Positions 1 to 7,805 of a stretch of 64,000 nt of DNA are shown in pieces (position 1 is the stretch's first letter; each line of letters begins with the position of its first letter). The DNA is from Hoyosella subflava DQS3-9A1 (lineage in GTDB: Bacteria; Actinomycetota; Actinomycetes; Mycobacteriales; Mycobacteriaceae). Below the pieces are notes generated by a model that did not search any database, was not told the DNA's origin, and saw nothing but the letters and a program-made list of their open reading frames with translations. The stretch is taken from assembly GCF_000214175.1 (NCBI RefSeq), contig NC_015564.1:2852001-2916000 (forward strand). Direction: 5' to 3'. The position numbers and the translations under genes are program-made.

Positions 1-399
1 CACACCCGGGCGGTCCAGTACTTCACGCGATCCGCGTTCGTTGATCTGGCGGACAACCAGGGCAACACGCACGAAGGCATCCACGCCGCGTCTGCCGGTG
101 GCACGTGGCAGGCGTTCGTCGCCGGGTTCGGCGGTTTCCGCGTCCGGAACGGGCAGCCCGCGTTCAGCCCGTGGCTGCCGCCAGAGTGGGACGAGATACG
201 CTTCCGCCTCCGGTGGCGGGGCAATCGTCTCAGTGTGTCGGTACGGCACAGCGACATGACGTTGCAGCTTGACGGTGACACCGGCACGACTGAAACCGTC
301 AGTGTGAACAACACGCCGATTCATTTGACCGCCGGGACGCCGCAGACGGTGGAACTGGACTTGTCGGGAAGGCCGGAGCGTGCACCTGTTGGAAGCTGA
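1..399 (+). CDS. Glycoside hydrolase family 65 phosphorylase, C-terminal part
   Basis: This is the 3' end of a gene that begins before the window; the reading frame is open from base 1 to the TGA at 397-399. The motif GNTHEGIHAASAGGTW followed by a Trp/Gly-rich beta region (GFGGFRV) is typical of the C-terminal part of GH65 disaccharide phosphorylases (maltose, trehalose or kojibiose phosphorylase), which release beta-glucose-1-phosphate. The substrate cannot be told from this fragment. The stop overlaps the start of the next gene by 20 bases, and that gene encodes a beta-phosphoglucomutase-like HAD protein. This is the classic coupling: the phosphorylase makes beta-G1P and the mutase turns it into glucose-6-phosphate. 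The family call is firm; the exact disaccharide is unknown. Confidence 0.85.
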   Translation, partial: HTRAVQYFTRSAFVDLADNQGNTHEGIHAASAGGTWQAFVAGFGGFRVRNGQPAFSPWLPPEWDEIRFRLRWRGNRLSVSVRHSDMTLQLDGDTGTTETVSVNNTPIHLTAGTPQTVELDLSGRPERAPVGS

Positions 400-1066
400 G
401 GCCGTTCTGTTCGACCTCGACGGTGTACTCACTGATACCGCCGCCGTGCATGAACGTGCCTGGGCGCAGGTGATGAGCGAGTTCCTCGACTCGTACGGCG
501 GCGTCGAGCCCTATTCGGTTGCGGACTACTACACCCACCTTGACGGTAAGCAGCGGCAGAAGGGAATCCAGTCGCTCCTCGCGTCACGCGGCATCGACCT
601 TCCGGCGGAAAGCGTCACGGAGCTGGGGGCCCGGAAAAACGCGGCGTTCCGGCAGGCGCTCAGTGCTGAAGGCGTACAAGTGTTTCCAGGTTCGGTGCGG
701 TTCCTCGACTGGATCCAGCAGCACGGCATACCCGTCGCCGTTGTCTCCAGCTCCCGCAACGCGCCCGCGGTGCTGGAAGCAGCGGGTTTGCTTGATCGCT
801 TCGTCACGGTCGTCGACGGGACGGTCGCAGCCGAACACGATCTGCCCAGCAAACCCGCACCGGACACCTACGAATATGGCGCCAAACTGCTTGGCGCTGC
901 ACCGGAACGGACCGCCATCATCGAAGATGCGGTTTCCGGCGTTGCGGCGGGGCGAGCCGGGAACTTCTGGGTTGTCGGCGTGGACCGCGGAGCCGGGAGT
1001 GAGACGCTGCAGCAGCACGGGGCGGACATCGTTGTTGGCGACCTAGGAGAGTTGGTCGAGGCGTAG
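380..1066 (+). CDS. Beta-phosphoglucomutase-like HAD hydrolase
   Basis: A 228-residue HAD-superfamily protein that probably converts beta-glucose-1-phosphate to glucose-6-phosphate. Motif I is FDLDGVLTD with Asp12 and Asp14 as nucleophile and acid/base. Motif II is the Ser-rich VVSSSRNA near residue 115, motif III the Lys of LPSKPAPD near 152, and motif IV IIEDAVSG near 176. The cap sequence between motifs I and II has the usual length for this family. The GTG start at 380 lies inside the last codons of the GH65 phosphorylase gene, so the two are almost certainly translationally coupled. HAD phosphatases of the same family could look similar, but the GH65 neighbour favours the mutase. Confidence 0.85.
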   Translation: MHLLEAEAVLFDLDGVLTDTAAVHERAWAQVMSEFLDSYGGVEPYSVADYYTHLDGKQRQKGIQSLLASRGIDLPAESVTELGARKNAAFRQALSAEGVQVFPGSVRFLDWIQQHGIPVAVVSSSRNAPAVLEAAGLLDRFVTVVDGTVAAEHDLPSKPAPDTYEYGAKLLGAAPERTAIIEDAVSGVAAGRAGNFWVVGVDRGAGSETLQQHGADIVVGDLGELVEA

Positions 1067-1071
1067 TCGCG

Positions 1072-1980
1072 CTACACCAGCGGGCGCCCCAGTTTGCGAA
1101 GGGCGCTGGTGCTGGCGTGCATCGCATTGTTCGGGAACTGCCGCACCACGACCGGCAATCGTCGCGTGCTCACACCCAGAATCCGCATCATGCGATCGTG
1201 CCGTGCCTGATCACGCTGACTCCACGTGACACCGAGTTGCTCCCGGAACAACGGTGGCAGGAAGCCGACGTTCGCCCAGTAGAGGAACGGGCCGATCACG
1301 AAGCTCAGCGGCCTGGGAAGGAAGTTCGCGCGCAGCACATCGTCAAAGTATCGGGCGGTCCGCTGATCGATATGGACGCGCTGCAGTCCCGATTCCCAGT
1401 ACTCGTTGAACTCGTCCAAGGTGGTGAACCACTGGTCCCGATGCATTTGCAGCGTCGTGCCCAGCCGTCCGCAGGCGCGCAGCAGTACTAACTCTTCGCG
1501 CTCGCTGAGTGGCCCGTGCATCCGGATAAACGTGTCGCGGACCCCGTAGTAGAGGCAGCTCGCCACCCACAACTGAAGTTCACGGTTGAACGCGTTGTAT
1601 TTGATGGGGCTCTGCGGCCCCGAGCGGACTTGCCGATGTGACGTGTTGACCGCTGCCCCGTATGCCTTCCGCTCTTCCACTGTGCCGAACAGTGCGATGG
1701 AGATGTAAGCGAGGGTTGTGCGGGCCCGTTTGACCGGGCGCTTGAACAGGTTGCCGCTGTCCACTGGACTATCCATGACGCCGTAGCCGATCTCGGGCCA
1801 GCTCAGCTGCATCACCACGTTCGCGGCACCAGCGAGCGCTGCCGATACCCCGTCGAACCTGCTGTTGAGCAACCGGAGTTCCTCGGCCGTCACATCATCT
1901 TCGGCACGTGGGGCGCCGTGGTCAACGCTGAGTTGAGCGTCTCCGACGATAAAGCGGTACTCGCTTGGTTCAGCACTCAT
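1072..1980 (-). CDS. Oxygenase MpaB/DUF2236 family protein
   Basis: A protein of about 302 residues of the DUF2236 (MpaB-like oxygenase) family, related to fungal MpaB and the latex-clearing protein Lcp. The family core is seen as a long stretch with KYNAFNRELQLWVASCL, GVRDTFIRMHGPLSEREE and LGTTLQMHRDQWF; a heme-binding role is known for some members but not shown here. I chose the ATG at 1980 because AAAGGAGCG lies seven bases upstream; an in-frame upstream start at 2007 lacks this. It runs convergent to the HAD gene with only five bases between the stops. A second DUF2236 protein lies just beyond the neighbouring TetR gene. The substrate is unknown. Confidence 0.8.
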   Translation of the reverse strand: MSAEPSEYRFIVGDAQLSVDHGAPRAEDDVTAEELRLLNSRFDGVSAALAGAANVVMQLSWPEIGYGVMDSPVDSGNLFKRPVKRARTTLAYISIALFGTVEERKAYGAAVNTSHRQVRSGPQSPIKYNAFNRELQLWVASCLYYGVRDTFIRMHGPLSEREELVLLRACGRLGTTLQMHRDQWFTTLDEFNEYWESGLQRVHIDQRTARYFDDVLRANFLPRPLSFVIGPFLYWANVGFLPPLFREQLGVTWSQRDQARHDRMMRILGVSTRRLPVVVRQFPNNAMHASTSALRKLGRPLV

Positions 1981-2147
1981 TGTTAACGCTCCTTTGCGTT
2001 TGCGCACGTCGGGGCGTGCACCGCGGGGCGCGAAAAGCCCAGCGACAGGCTCGCTGATTACAACCTCACGCTGATCAACGAATGCAAGTTAACCTAGATT
2101 CTCAAACAGAACAATACCTGTTGTCATCATTTATCCGAACGAACCGG

Positions 2148-2801
2148 TCAGCGTGCCGTGTCGCGCGCCGCCTCGGCCTGTCCAGCTTTGACGACTGTGA
2201 GGCACAGCCATGTGCAGATTTCGGCTAGCTCGGCTGTCGATTCCTTCGGATCACGAAGCCACTCCTCGATGAGTTGGTTGACCCCGCCGACCACGAACAG
2301 GGCGCCGCGGCGCATGGTTTCTGCGCTTTCCGGTTCGAAGTCCAGCAGTTCCGCGCCGTACTGGAGCACGAGGTCGGTGATCACATCGAGGGTTTTGGTG
2401 CGCCGTTTAACGAGGCCGGGCACCCCGTTCCAGTCGCTAGTCAGAATGCGGTGGATCTGCGGATCATCGCCAATCGCATCCAGCAGCGCTTTCAGGGCGG
2501 CGCGCAGTTTGTCCTCGAGTTCACCCGATTCAGCGAGGCTGGCACTCACCAACACCTCGAAAAGTTCGTCGTAAAGCTCGTCAGCAACCGCGACAACCAG
2601 CGCCTCACGGTTGGGAAAGTGCTCGTAGAAGTAGCGTGGCGTGAGTCCGGATGAGGCGCAGATGCCTCGCACCGTCACGTCGGCCAGGCCCGATTCACCC
2701 CACATCTGCCGGCCAGCTTCGAGCAGCTTGCGGCGCCGTTCTGCGCGACGGTCCTCAGCACTGATACCGCCGTAGTCCCGCATTACCTCTGCGCGCCCCA
2801 T
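2148..2801 (-). CDS. TetR family transcriptional regulator
   Basis: About 217 residues with an N-terminal TetR helix-turn-helix: RRRKLLEAGRQMWGESG, then VTVRGICASSGLTPRYFYEHFPNREALV, a near-ideal TetR recognition segment. The C-terminal ligand domain is all helical. Candidate starts are GTG 2810, ATG 2801 and ATG 2783; none has a strong ribosome site, and 2801 is a compromise. The gene is divergent from the Lcp-like gene at 2876 with a short shared promoter region holding an inverted repeat (2813-2844). Adjacent TetR regulators are known for latex-clearing protein genes, so control of the flanking DUF2236 genes is likely, as inference. Confidence 0.85.
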   Translation of the reverse strand: MGRAEVMRDYGGISAEDRRAERRRKLLEAGRQMWGESGLADVTVRGICASSGLTPRYFYEHFPNREALVVAVADELYDELFEVLVSASLAESGELEDKLRAALKALLDAIGDDPQIHRILTSDWNGVPGLVKRRTKTLDVITDLVLQYGAELLDFEPESAETMRRGALFVVGGVNQLIEEWLRDPKESTAELAEICTWLCLTVVKAGQAEAARDTAR

Positions 2802-2812
2802 TGACGCCACTT

Positions 2813-2844
2813 TACCGCTCGCCTACATTTGACAACGAGCGTTA
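2813..2844. promoter_or_regulatory. Candidate TetR operator, inverted repeat
   Basis: The half sites TACCGCTCG (2813-2821) and CGAGCGTTA (2836-2844) form an inverted repeat (eight of nine positions match) with a 14-base spacer. A TTGACA hexamer (2829-2834) falls inside it. It sits between the divergent TetR and DUF2236/Lcp-like genes, where an autoregulatory operator is expected. Confidence 0.5.
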
Positions 2845-2875
2845 TCCAATTTCGTCGACTCAACGAGGAGCATCG

Positions 2876-4087
2876 ATGACGGCCGTTCCCGCGCGCCATC
2901 CCAGCCGACCCCTTAGCGTCCCCGCAGGGATCACAGCGTTCGCCAAGCTGCTCGGTCTGCCAAAACCCAATGCCGTTCAGTGGCAACGCCTCGGAGAGGA
3001 ACTCGCTGTCGGTGACGAGCCGATGGATCAGCTTGTCGAATGGATGTCCTCAGCCGGAATGAAAGAGATGCGCGCCCTCTTCAACCGTGCGCTCGACGAA
3101 GGCATCGATAGCGTTCCCGACGCGCCGGAACCCTTGCGGCGGTTCTTCACCAAGGTTGAGCGGGTGCCGCACTGGGTGGATTGGGACAAAATTGCCCGCG
3201 GTTCCGCGGTGATGCGCAGCTCCGGCGCCGACGGCATGTACATCGCGCGTGACGTGTCGCTGCAGGGCGGCTACATGTTCTCCGGATTCAACAAAACACT
3301 GTTGCGTACCGGCGCACTCGAGAAGGGCTCGAACCAGCGCTTCGCCGAAACAATGCAGTGGGCGATGGATGTTATAGCGCCAGGCGGCCTCGTTCCGCTC
3401 GGTGTGGGTTATCAGTCGACCGTCCGGGTGCGCCTCATTCACGCTTTCGTGCGACGGCACGTCGCCGCGATGCCGGACTGGCGCGAGGACGAGTGGGGTC
3501 TGCCAATCAACCAGACCGATATGGCCGCCACGCTGGTAGGCGCGCTGATTGCCCCTGCTGTTGGTGCACTCGGAATGGGGCTACTCCACAAACCCGCCGA
3601 TCTCGACGCTGTCGCGCACCTGACCCGCTACGTTGGCTGGCTGATGGGTGTAGACGACTACTGGCTGCCCCGGAGTTTCCGTGACGCCGTGCGCGTGCTG
3701 TACCACACGTCCTGCGCACTTTCGGTCCCCGACGATTCCACGAAACTGCTCGCGATGCCCATGGCCGACGACCCGATGTACTGGAACTACGAACGGCTGC
3801 CAAGCCTGCGTCGCCGCCTCGCCCGCGCACAGCACCTATCGCTGACCGCGGCTTTCCTCGGCCCGCATGCGATGCGCACCATGGGCCTGCCGAGGTTCGT
3901 GCTCCCCTGGTACCCACTAGTGCGCATACCCCTCAACGTAGCGCGGACGGCCGCAATGCACCTCCCCGGCGGCCTCGAACGAGTGGCCTCCCGAGGTCAG
4001 CGGGAACATGCCGCATTCATGAAAACCATCATCGCCGGGGACGCCAAAATCGGTGCATCAGCGGCGCACATCGGACGAGCTGCCTGA
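2876..4087 (+). CDS. Oxygenase MpaB/DUF2236 family, Lcp-like
   Basis: A 403-residue DUF2236 protein whose length and layout resemble latex-clearing protein (Lcp), a heme b oxygenase that cleaves polyisoprene. Visible family blocks are VPHWVDWDKIARGSAVM, GGYMFSGFNKTLLRTGAL, YQSTVRVRLIHAFVRRHVA and LPINQTDMAATLVGAL; the Arg/His-rich helix in the third block corresponds to where Lcp proteins bind heme. No clear Tat or Sec signal is visible at the N terminus, unlike secreted Lcp, which argues for caution. The ATG at 2876 follows CGAGGAG (2863-2869); an in-frame ATG at 2801 would overlap the divergent regulator. Rubber cleavage is only a hypothesis; other DUF2236 members oxidise other substrates. 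Confidence 0.75.
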   Translation: MTAVPARHPSRPLSVPAGITAFAKLLGLPKPNAVQWQRLGEELAVGDEPMDQLVEWMSSAGMKEMRALFNRALDEGIDSVPDAPEPLRRFFTKVERVPHWVDWDKIARGSAVMRSSGADGMYIARDVSLQGGYMFSGFNKTLLRTGALEKGSNQRFAETMQWAMDVIAPGGLVPLGVGYQSTVRVRLIHAFVRRHVAAMPDWREDEWGLPINQTDMAATLVGALIAPAVGALGMGLLHKPADLDAVAHLTRYVGWLMGVDDYWLPRSFRDAVRVLYHTSCALSVPDDSTKLLAMPMADDPMYWNYERLPSLRRRLARAQHLSLTAAFLGPHAMRTMGLPRFVLPWYPLVRIPLNVARTAAMHLPGGLERVASRGQREHAAFMKTIIAGDAKIGASAAHIGRAA

Positions 4088-4176
4088 CCTTTTGTTGGGG
4101 CTGTTCGCCGCGAAGTGCTGTGCCGTTTGCCCGCCTCGTAGCGACTTTCGTTGTCGCTGATAGCTGGGCACAGACT

Positions 4177-4238
4177 CACACGTGCCGAGAAGCGCACACG
4201 GTCGGGGCGAATTTGAGGTGCGGTTCTCCACACGTGTC
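4177..4238. repeat. Imperfect inverted repeat downstream of Lcp-like gene
   Basis: Arms of 20 bases (4177-4196 and 4219-4238) match at 16 positions and carry the core CACACGTG. It lies about 90 bases after the Lcp-like stop. A smaller hairpin, GAAGTAG (4312-4318) and CTACTTC (4325-4331), lies just before the next gene. The first may end transcription; no T-run follows. Confidence 0.4.
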
Positions 4239-4355
4239 GTCGGGACAGCGCCCCAGCCCGCGAATTGCGATTTTCGTCCGCTTCGCCAAAAAATCTTGAA
4301 CAATCACGGGGGAAGTAGTTTCCGCTACTTCACACCCTTGCGGAAGGTATTCAAC

Positions 4356-4700
4356 ATGCGCAGAATCACGCGCGGCCTGTTCGTTTCAGCTGCCGTTCTC
4401 CCCCTCGCAATATTCGGGTCCGGTGTCGCATCAGCTGGCCTCGATGACATCGATGCATCGGCGATGGAGATAGGTCCGATCACGATTGTCACCGTCTCAG
4501 GCGCCCAGCCGGACGCAGAGTGTGTGACCGTTCCCCCACAAATTTTCGGTGGAACTGCTGACGCCGACGGCAACGCGTTCATGATTCTGCTGAGCGACAC
4601 CGTGCTCTTAGATTCAATTCTTGTGACCTGCGTGCCAGGGGCTCTGCTTGTACCCGACGTCACTACGGCGCAGGTTGATTCAGGCTCACTAGCGTCCTGA
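4356..4700 (+). CDS. Small secreted protein of unknown function
   Basis: A 114-residue protein with a clear Sec signal peptide: MRRITRG, a hydrophobic core (LFVSAAVLPLAIFGSGV) and an ASA cleavage motif near residue 28. The mature part of about 86 residues is acidic, and contains two Cys that could form a disulfide (ECVTVP and VTCVPG). I chose ATG 4356 because CGGAAGG lies 8-14 bases upstream and the signal peptide begins there; the frame is open further up to 4182. I do not recognise a named family. It is followed directly by a long hairpin. Confidence 0.65.
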   Translation: MRRITRGLFVSAAVLPLAIFGSGVASAGLDDIDASAMEIGPITIVTVSGAQPDAECVTVPPQIFGGTADADGNAFMILLSDTVLLDSILVTCVPGALLVPDVTTAQVDSGSLAS

Positions 4701-4709
4701 CGCTCCACC

Positions 4710-4815
4710 AGGCAGGCCCACCCAGGGCAAATCCAGCTGCACAGGTCAACTAAACGGCCCCAAATCGCGTGGTTTCGTTGACTCTCGCAGCTGGATTTGC
4801 AGGGTGGGCCCGCCT
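4710..4815. repeat. Long near-perfect inverted repeat (106 bp)
   Basis: The left arm, 4710-4740, and right arm, 4787-4815, pair over about 29 bases with one mismatch region (AGGG versus TG) near the middle. Both end with GCAAATCCAGCTGC on the inner side. Inside the loop a second pair, GTCAAC (4745-4750) and GTTGAC (4777-4782), can extend the stem. It lies between two plus-strand genes and could be a terminator or a small mobile or palindromic element. Confidence 0.6.
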
Positions 4816-4922
4816 CGCTGCATGCCGTGCCCTGTGACGCACGTCATCGCCTCACCTCGGAACCGCCGGAAGCTGGGCCGCGTCTAACCCCAGCAACACG
4901 AGCCCGAGGGAAAGGTACGTCA

Positions 4923-5495
4923 GTGCGCCGAATGGCCATAGCGCTCACTGCGGCGCTGATGCTTACAGCAGGCTGCGTGTCAGACACCGATGACCCCGCC
5001 GCGTCACTCGAGGCCGAGGAAGCAAGAGAGTACTCCGAACGCCACGGCTTCCCCTACTACGAGAACGACCCCTACCAAGAGCCGTACCACCCGTGCATTG
5101 AGATACCCGACGATGCGCTAATCGCAACCGGTGTCGACCCCGAGACAGCATTCGCCGACACCTCGGAAGTGCCCTCGCCAGGCTGGAGGATTTGTTCGTG
5201 GGACGGCACCGGCTACGCGCTCTCCGTGTACACGATGGTTCGGACTCTCGACGAGCTTTATACACACCCGATGTATCACCAGTTCCGCGACGTCACCATC
5301 AACGGGCGCGAGGGAGTCGAATTCCACGTGATCAGAGACCCTGAAGCATGCACAATCGCGTTCCCTGCAGCAATGGGAATGACCTTCGTCCGGACTTCAC
5401 TTGTGTTGGCCAACCGTATGCCGCCCGGATCCACCTTCTGCGCGCTCGCCGCACAGCACGCGGCTGACCTCGATCCACATCTCCCACAGCTCTGA
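4923..5495 (+). CDS. DUF3558 domain-containing lipoprotein
   Basis: A 190-residue lipoprotein of the DUF3558 family found in mycolic-acid actinomycetes. The start GTG 4923 gives RRMAIALTAALMLTAGC, a lipoprotein signal with lipobox LTAGC and Cys18; GAGGGAAAGG lies just upstream. The frame is open upstream to 4797, inside the hairpin, which makes that start unlikely. Family features are YHPCIEIPDDALIATGVDP, PGWRICSWDG and conserved Cys pairs. Function is not established for the family. The next gene, 16 bases downstream, encodes a small helical protein often seen as a partner, so the two probably form an operon. Confidence 0.8.
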   Translation: MRRMAIALTAALMLTAGCVSDTDDPAASLEAEEAREYSERHGFPYYENDPYQEPYHPCIEIPDDALIATGVDPETAFADTSEVPSPGWRICSWDGTGYALSVYTMVRTLDELYTHPMYHQFRDVTINGREGVEFHVIRDPEACTIAFPAAMGMTFVRTSLVLANRMPPGSTFCALAAQHAADLDPHLPQL

Positions 5496-5511
5496 AGACA
5501 CCGGAATCCAC

Positions 5512-5871
5512 ATGACCACACCGACCGAACAAATACATCTGCTCAACGCATTGAGTGGCGGCCTCGCAAGCGGGGAGCTCAAGCTCAGCTCTGAGGCAAT
5601 CGGGCAGGCAATTGCATGCTGCGACGCCTACATCAACGCGATGGCGCGGTTGCGCAGGACGTTCGTCAACACGGACGAAAACCACGGCTTCGGCAATCTT
5701 CCTTCCGGCCAGGCAATCGGCCGCCACTTCGCCGACAAGCGCCTCGAAATGGCAACCGTCCTGGGCGAATACATCGAAGTCGCAGAACGCATCAAGGAGA
5801 CATTCGTGGCTGCCCGTCAGCGATACGCTGAGACGCATTCTGCGCACGTTGCGGCGCTAGGTAGCGGCTAA
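5512..5871 (+). CDS. Small helical protein, partner of DUF3558 lipoprotein
   Basis: A 119-residue protein, mostly alpha-helical by composition, with no signal peptide and no membrane segment. It begins MTTPTEQIHLLNALSGGLASGELKL and contains an FGNLPSGQAIGRHF stretch that could be a helix break between two long helices. Size and shape recall WXG100/ESX-type helical hairpins, but no WXG motif is present, so that link is weak. It starts 16 bases after the lipoprotein stop. It is 18 bases upstream of the SGNH hydrolase gene; all three could be one transcript. Confidence 0.6.
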   Translation: MTTPTEQIHLLNALSGGLASGELKLSSEAIGQAIACCDAYINAMARLRRTFVNTDENHGFGNLPSGQAIGRHFADKRLEMATVLGEYIEVAERIKETFVAARQRYAETHSAHVAALGSG

Positions 5872-5889
5872 CGGGGATACTTACTGCCT

Positions 5890-6696
5890 ATGCCACCTCC
5901 TGCGTACCAACACATCGTCGCGCTAGGAAGCAGTTTCGCGTCCGGGCCTGGGATCGCGCCGTACGCGGACAAGACTGCCTGGCGCTCAAAGCTCAACTAT
6001 CCATCGATTCTGGCGGACCTTCTCGGCGCGAAGCTGACGGACCGCAGTTCATCTGGTGTGACAACCGCCCACATTTCGCGCCAGCGCCAGCGCACCGGTC
6101 TCACGACCAGAAGCCCACAGTTGGATCGATTTCCCTCGGACGCGGACCTTGTTACGCTCACCGCGGGCGGGAACGACCTCGGGTACATCGGCGGCATGAT
6201 CAAACTGGCATGTGCAGGCCGCCTGACGAACCCATTGTTGCGTCCCGTTGCCCGACTCCTGCGGCATGGGAGCCCTGTAGCCGTCACGGAATCCGACGTT
6301 GCGAACGTCGCGGAAGCGATCGCGCGAATCGTTTCCGCCGTACGAGATGAGGCGCCGAACGCGCGGATCGTGCTTGTTGAGTATCTGACCGTCGTCGGAC
6401 CCGATACGGTTCCCCTCACCCGAGACGTTCCGCTCACCCAGGCGCAGCTCTCAGAGTTCCGGCTTGTGGCCGACAGCCTGGTGAGGGTCTTTGCGGAAGC
6501 TGCCTCCCTCTCCGGTGCGGACGTTGTCCCGATGAGCGAGATCAGCGCGGCTCATGCGCTCGGCTCGGAGGACCCGTGGGTTGTGGGCATGCCCGACAAA
6601 CTCACGGACCTTATCCGCCACCCACCGTTTCATCCCAACGCAGCGGGCATGGAAGCCACCGCCCTCGCGATCGCCGACCACCTCCGCCAGCCGTGA
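5890..6696 (+). CDS. SGNH/GDSL-family hydrolase
   Basis: A 268-residue SGNH hydrolase (esterase/lipase superfamily). Block I is IVALGSSFASG with the nucleophile Ser, block III is GGNDLGY with the oxyanion-hole Asn, and block V is HPNAAG with the catalytic His near the C terminus. A similar fold occurs in mycobacterial SGNH esterases. There is no clear signal peptide: the N terminus is MPPPAYQH directly before the first beta strand, so it is either cytoplasmic or exported by another route. It follows the DUF3558 pair at an 18-base distance. Substrate is unknown; acyl esters are likely. Confidence 0.85.
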   Translation: MPPPAYQHIVALGSSFASGPGIAPYADKTAWRSKLNYPSILADLLGAKLTDRSSSGVTTAHISRQRQRTGLTTRSPQLDRFPSDADLVTLTAGGNDLGYIGGMIKLACAGRLTNPLLRPVARLLRHGSPVAVTESDVANVAEAIARIVSAVRDEAPNARIVLVEYLTVVGPDTVPLTRDVPLTQAQLSEFRLVADSLVRVFAEAASLSGADVVPMSEISAAHALGSEDPWVVGMPDKLTDLIRHPPFHPNAAGMEATALAIADHLRQP

Positions 6697-6756
6697 CACG
6701 CTCGGTATGCGTGGCAGATAGCCGACGCTCAACGTGAAGAGGAGTGAGGCGGATAC

Positions 6757-6945
6757 CTGTTCGCCCACCTCGCAGCGACAACCGCGAACTCGTTGACGCA
6801 GTCGTCGTGGACGCCGCGGCTGAGTCCGGGGCTTGGTCCGGGCACCCCACACACGTGCAGAGCGGCGCACCATCACCCGCCCCGATGAGGGTACTTTTCT
6901 CTGCACGTGTGGCAGGTCAGTTGTCGCTCCGAGGTGGGCCAACAG
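6757..6945. repeat. Nested inverted-repeat element (189 bp)
   Basis: Outer arms at 6757-6782 and 6920-6945 match at 24 of 26 positions. Inside, CACACGTGCAGAG (6850-6862) pairs perfectly with its complement at 6899-6911. TA dinucleotides flank both ends within a base (6754-6755 and 6946-6947). It fills most of the 300-base gap between the SGNH and DUF72 genes. No transposase is nearby; it could be a MITE-like element or a structured transcript. Confidence 0.55.
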
Positions 6946-6996
6946 TAAGGCGAGTGTCAGAATGGTTCCGACGCACAAGGAGGACCTTTCCCCGTC

Positions 6997-7800
6997 ATGA
7001 TCCGCATCGGCACTTCCGGCTGGGTGTATCCACGATGGCGCGGGACCTTCTACCCCAAGGGACTTGTCCAGCGCCGCGAACTCGAATACATGGCTCAGTG
7101 TCTGAATTCCGTGGAGATCAACGGCTCGTTCTATGCGCTCCAGCGGCCCGAGAGCTATCAGAAGTGGGCAGCGGAAACACCGGACGACTTCGTTTTCGCG
7201 GTCAAAGCGCCACGGTTCATCACGCATATGAAGCGCCTCGTCGACGTCGATGCACCGCTGGCGAACTTCTTTGCGTCAGGTGTGCTCGCACTAGAGGCTC
7301 GGCTCGGGCCGGTGCTGTGGCAGTTGCCGCCGAACCTTCGGTTCGATGAGCGCGTACTCGCTGAGTTCCTGGCTAAGCTCCCCACGTCCACGGCGGCTGC
7401 GGCGGAACTCGCCACGCAGCACGACGACAAAGTCGCCGGACGGGCATACACCACGACCGATGAGAACCGCCAGCTCCGGCACGCGATAGAAGTCCGCCAC
7501 CCGAGTTTCGACGACCCTGCTGTTCCGCATCTGCTCCGCGACAAAGGGGTGGCGCTGGTCATCGCGGACAGCGCCGGCCGGTACCCGTACTTCGAAGACG
7601 TCACCGCTGATTTCGTGTACGTCCGCCTCCACGGTGCCGAGGAACTGTACGTCAGCGGATACACACCTGAGGCGCTCGACGAGTGGGCAACCAAGATCCG
7701 CGGGTGGGGCAAAGACGCTTTCGTCTATTTCGACAACGACGTCAAAGCCCGCGCTCCTTTCGACGCGATGGGACTAAGCGAACGTCTTCAGAACTCGTGA
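6997..7800 (+). CDS. DUF72 (YecE-like) family protein
   Basis: A 267-residue DUF72 protein with a TIM-barrel-like fold. The N-terminal signature MIRIGTSGWVYPRWRGTFYP, then LEYMAQCLNSVEINGSFYALQ and FVFAVKAPRFITHMKRL, are diagnostic for the family, as is the late DFVYVRLHG and FVYFDNDVKA. The biochemical function of the family is not established. AGGAGG lies just upstream of the ATG at 6997. It is convergent with the LuxR-type regulator gene, with five bases between the stops. Confidence 0.85.
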   Translation: MIRIGTSGWVYPRWRGTFYPKGLVQRRELEYMAQCLNSVEINGSFYALQRPESYQKWAAETPDDFVFAVKAPRFITHMKRLVDVDAPLANFFASGVLALEARLGPVLWQLPPNLRFDERVLAEFLAKLPTSTAAAAELATQHDDKVAGRAYTTTDENRQLRHAIEVRHPSFDDPAVPHLLRDKGVALVIADSAGRYPYFEDVTADFVYVRLHGAEELYVSGYTPEALDEWATKIRGWGKDAFVYFDNDVKARAPFDAMGLSERLQNS

Positions 7801-7805
7801 CTACT

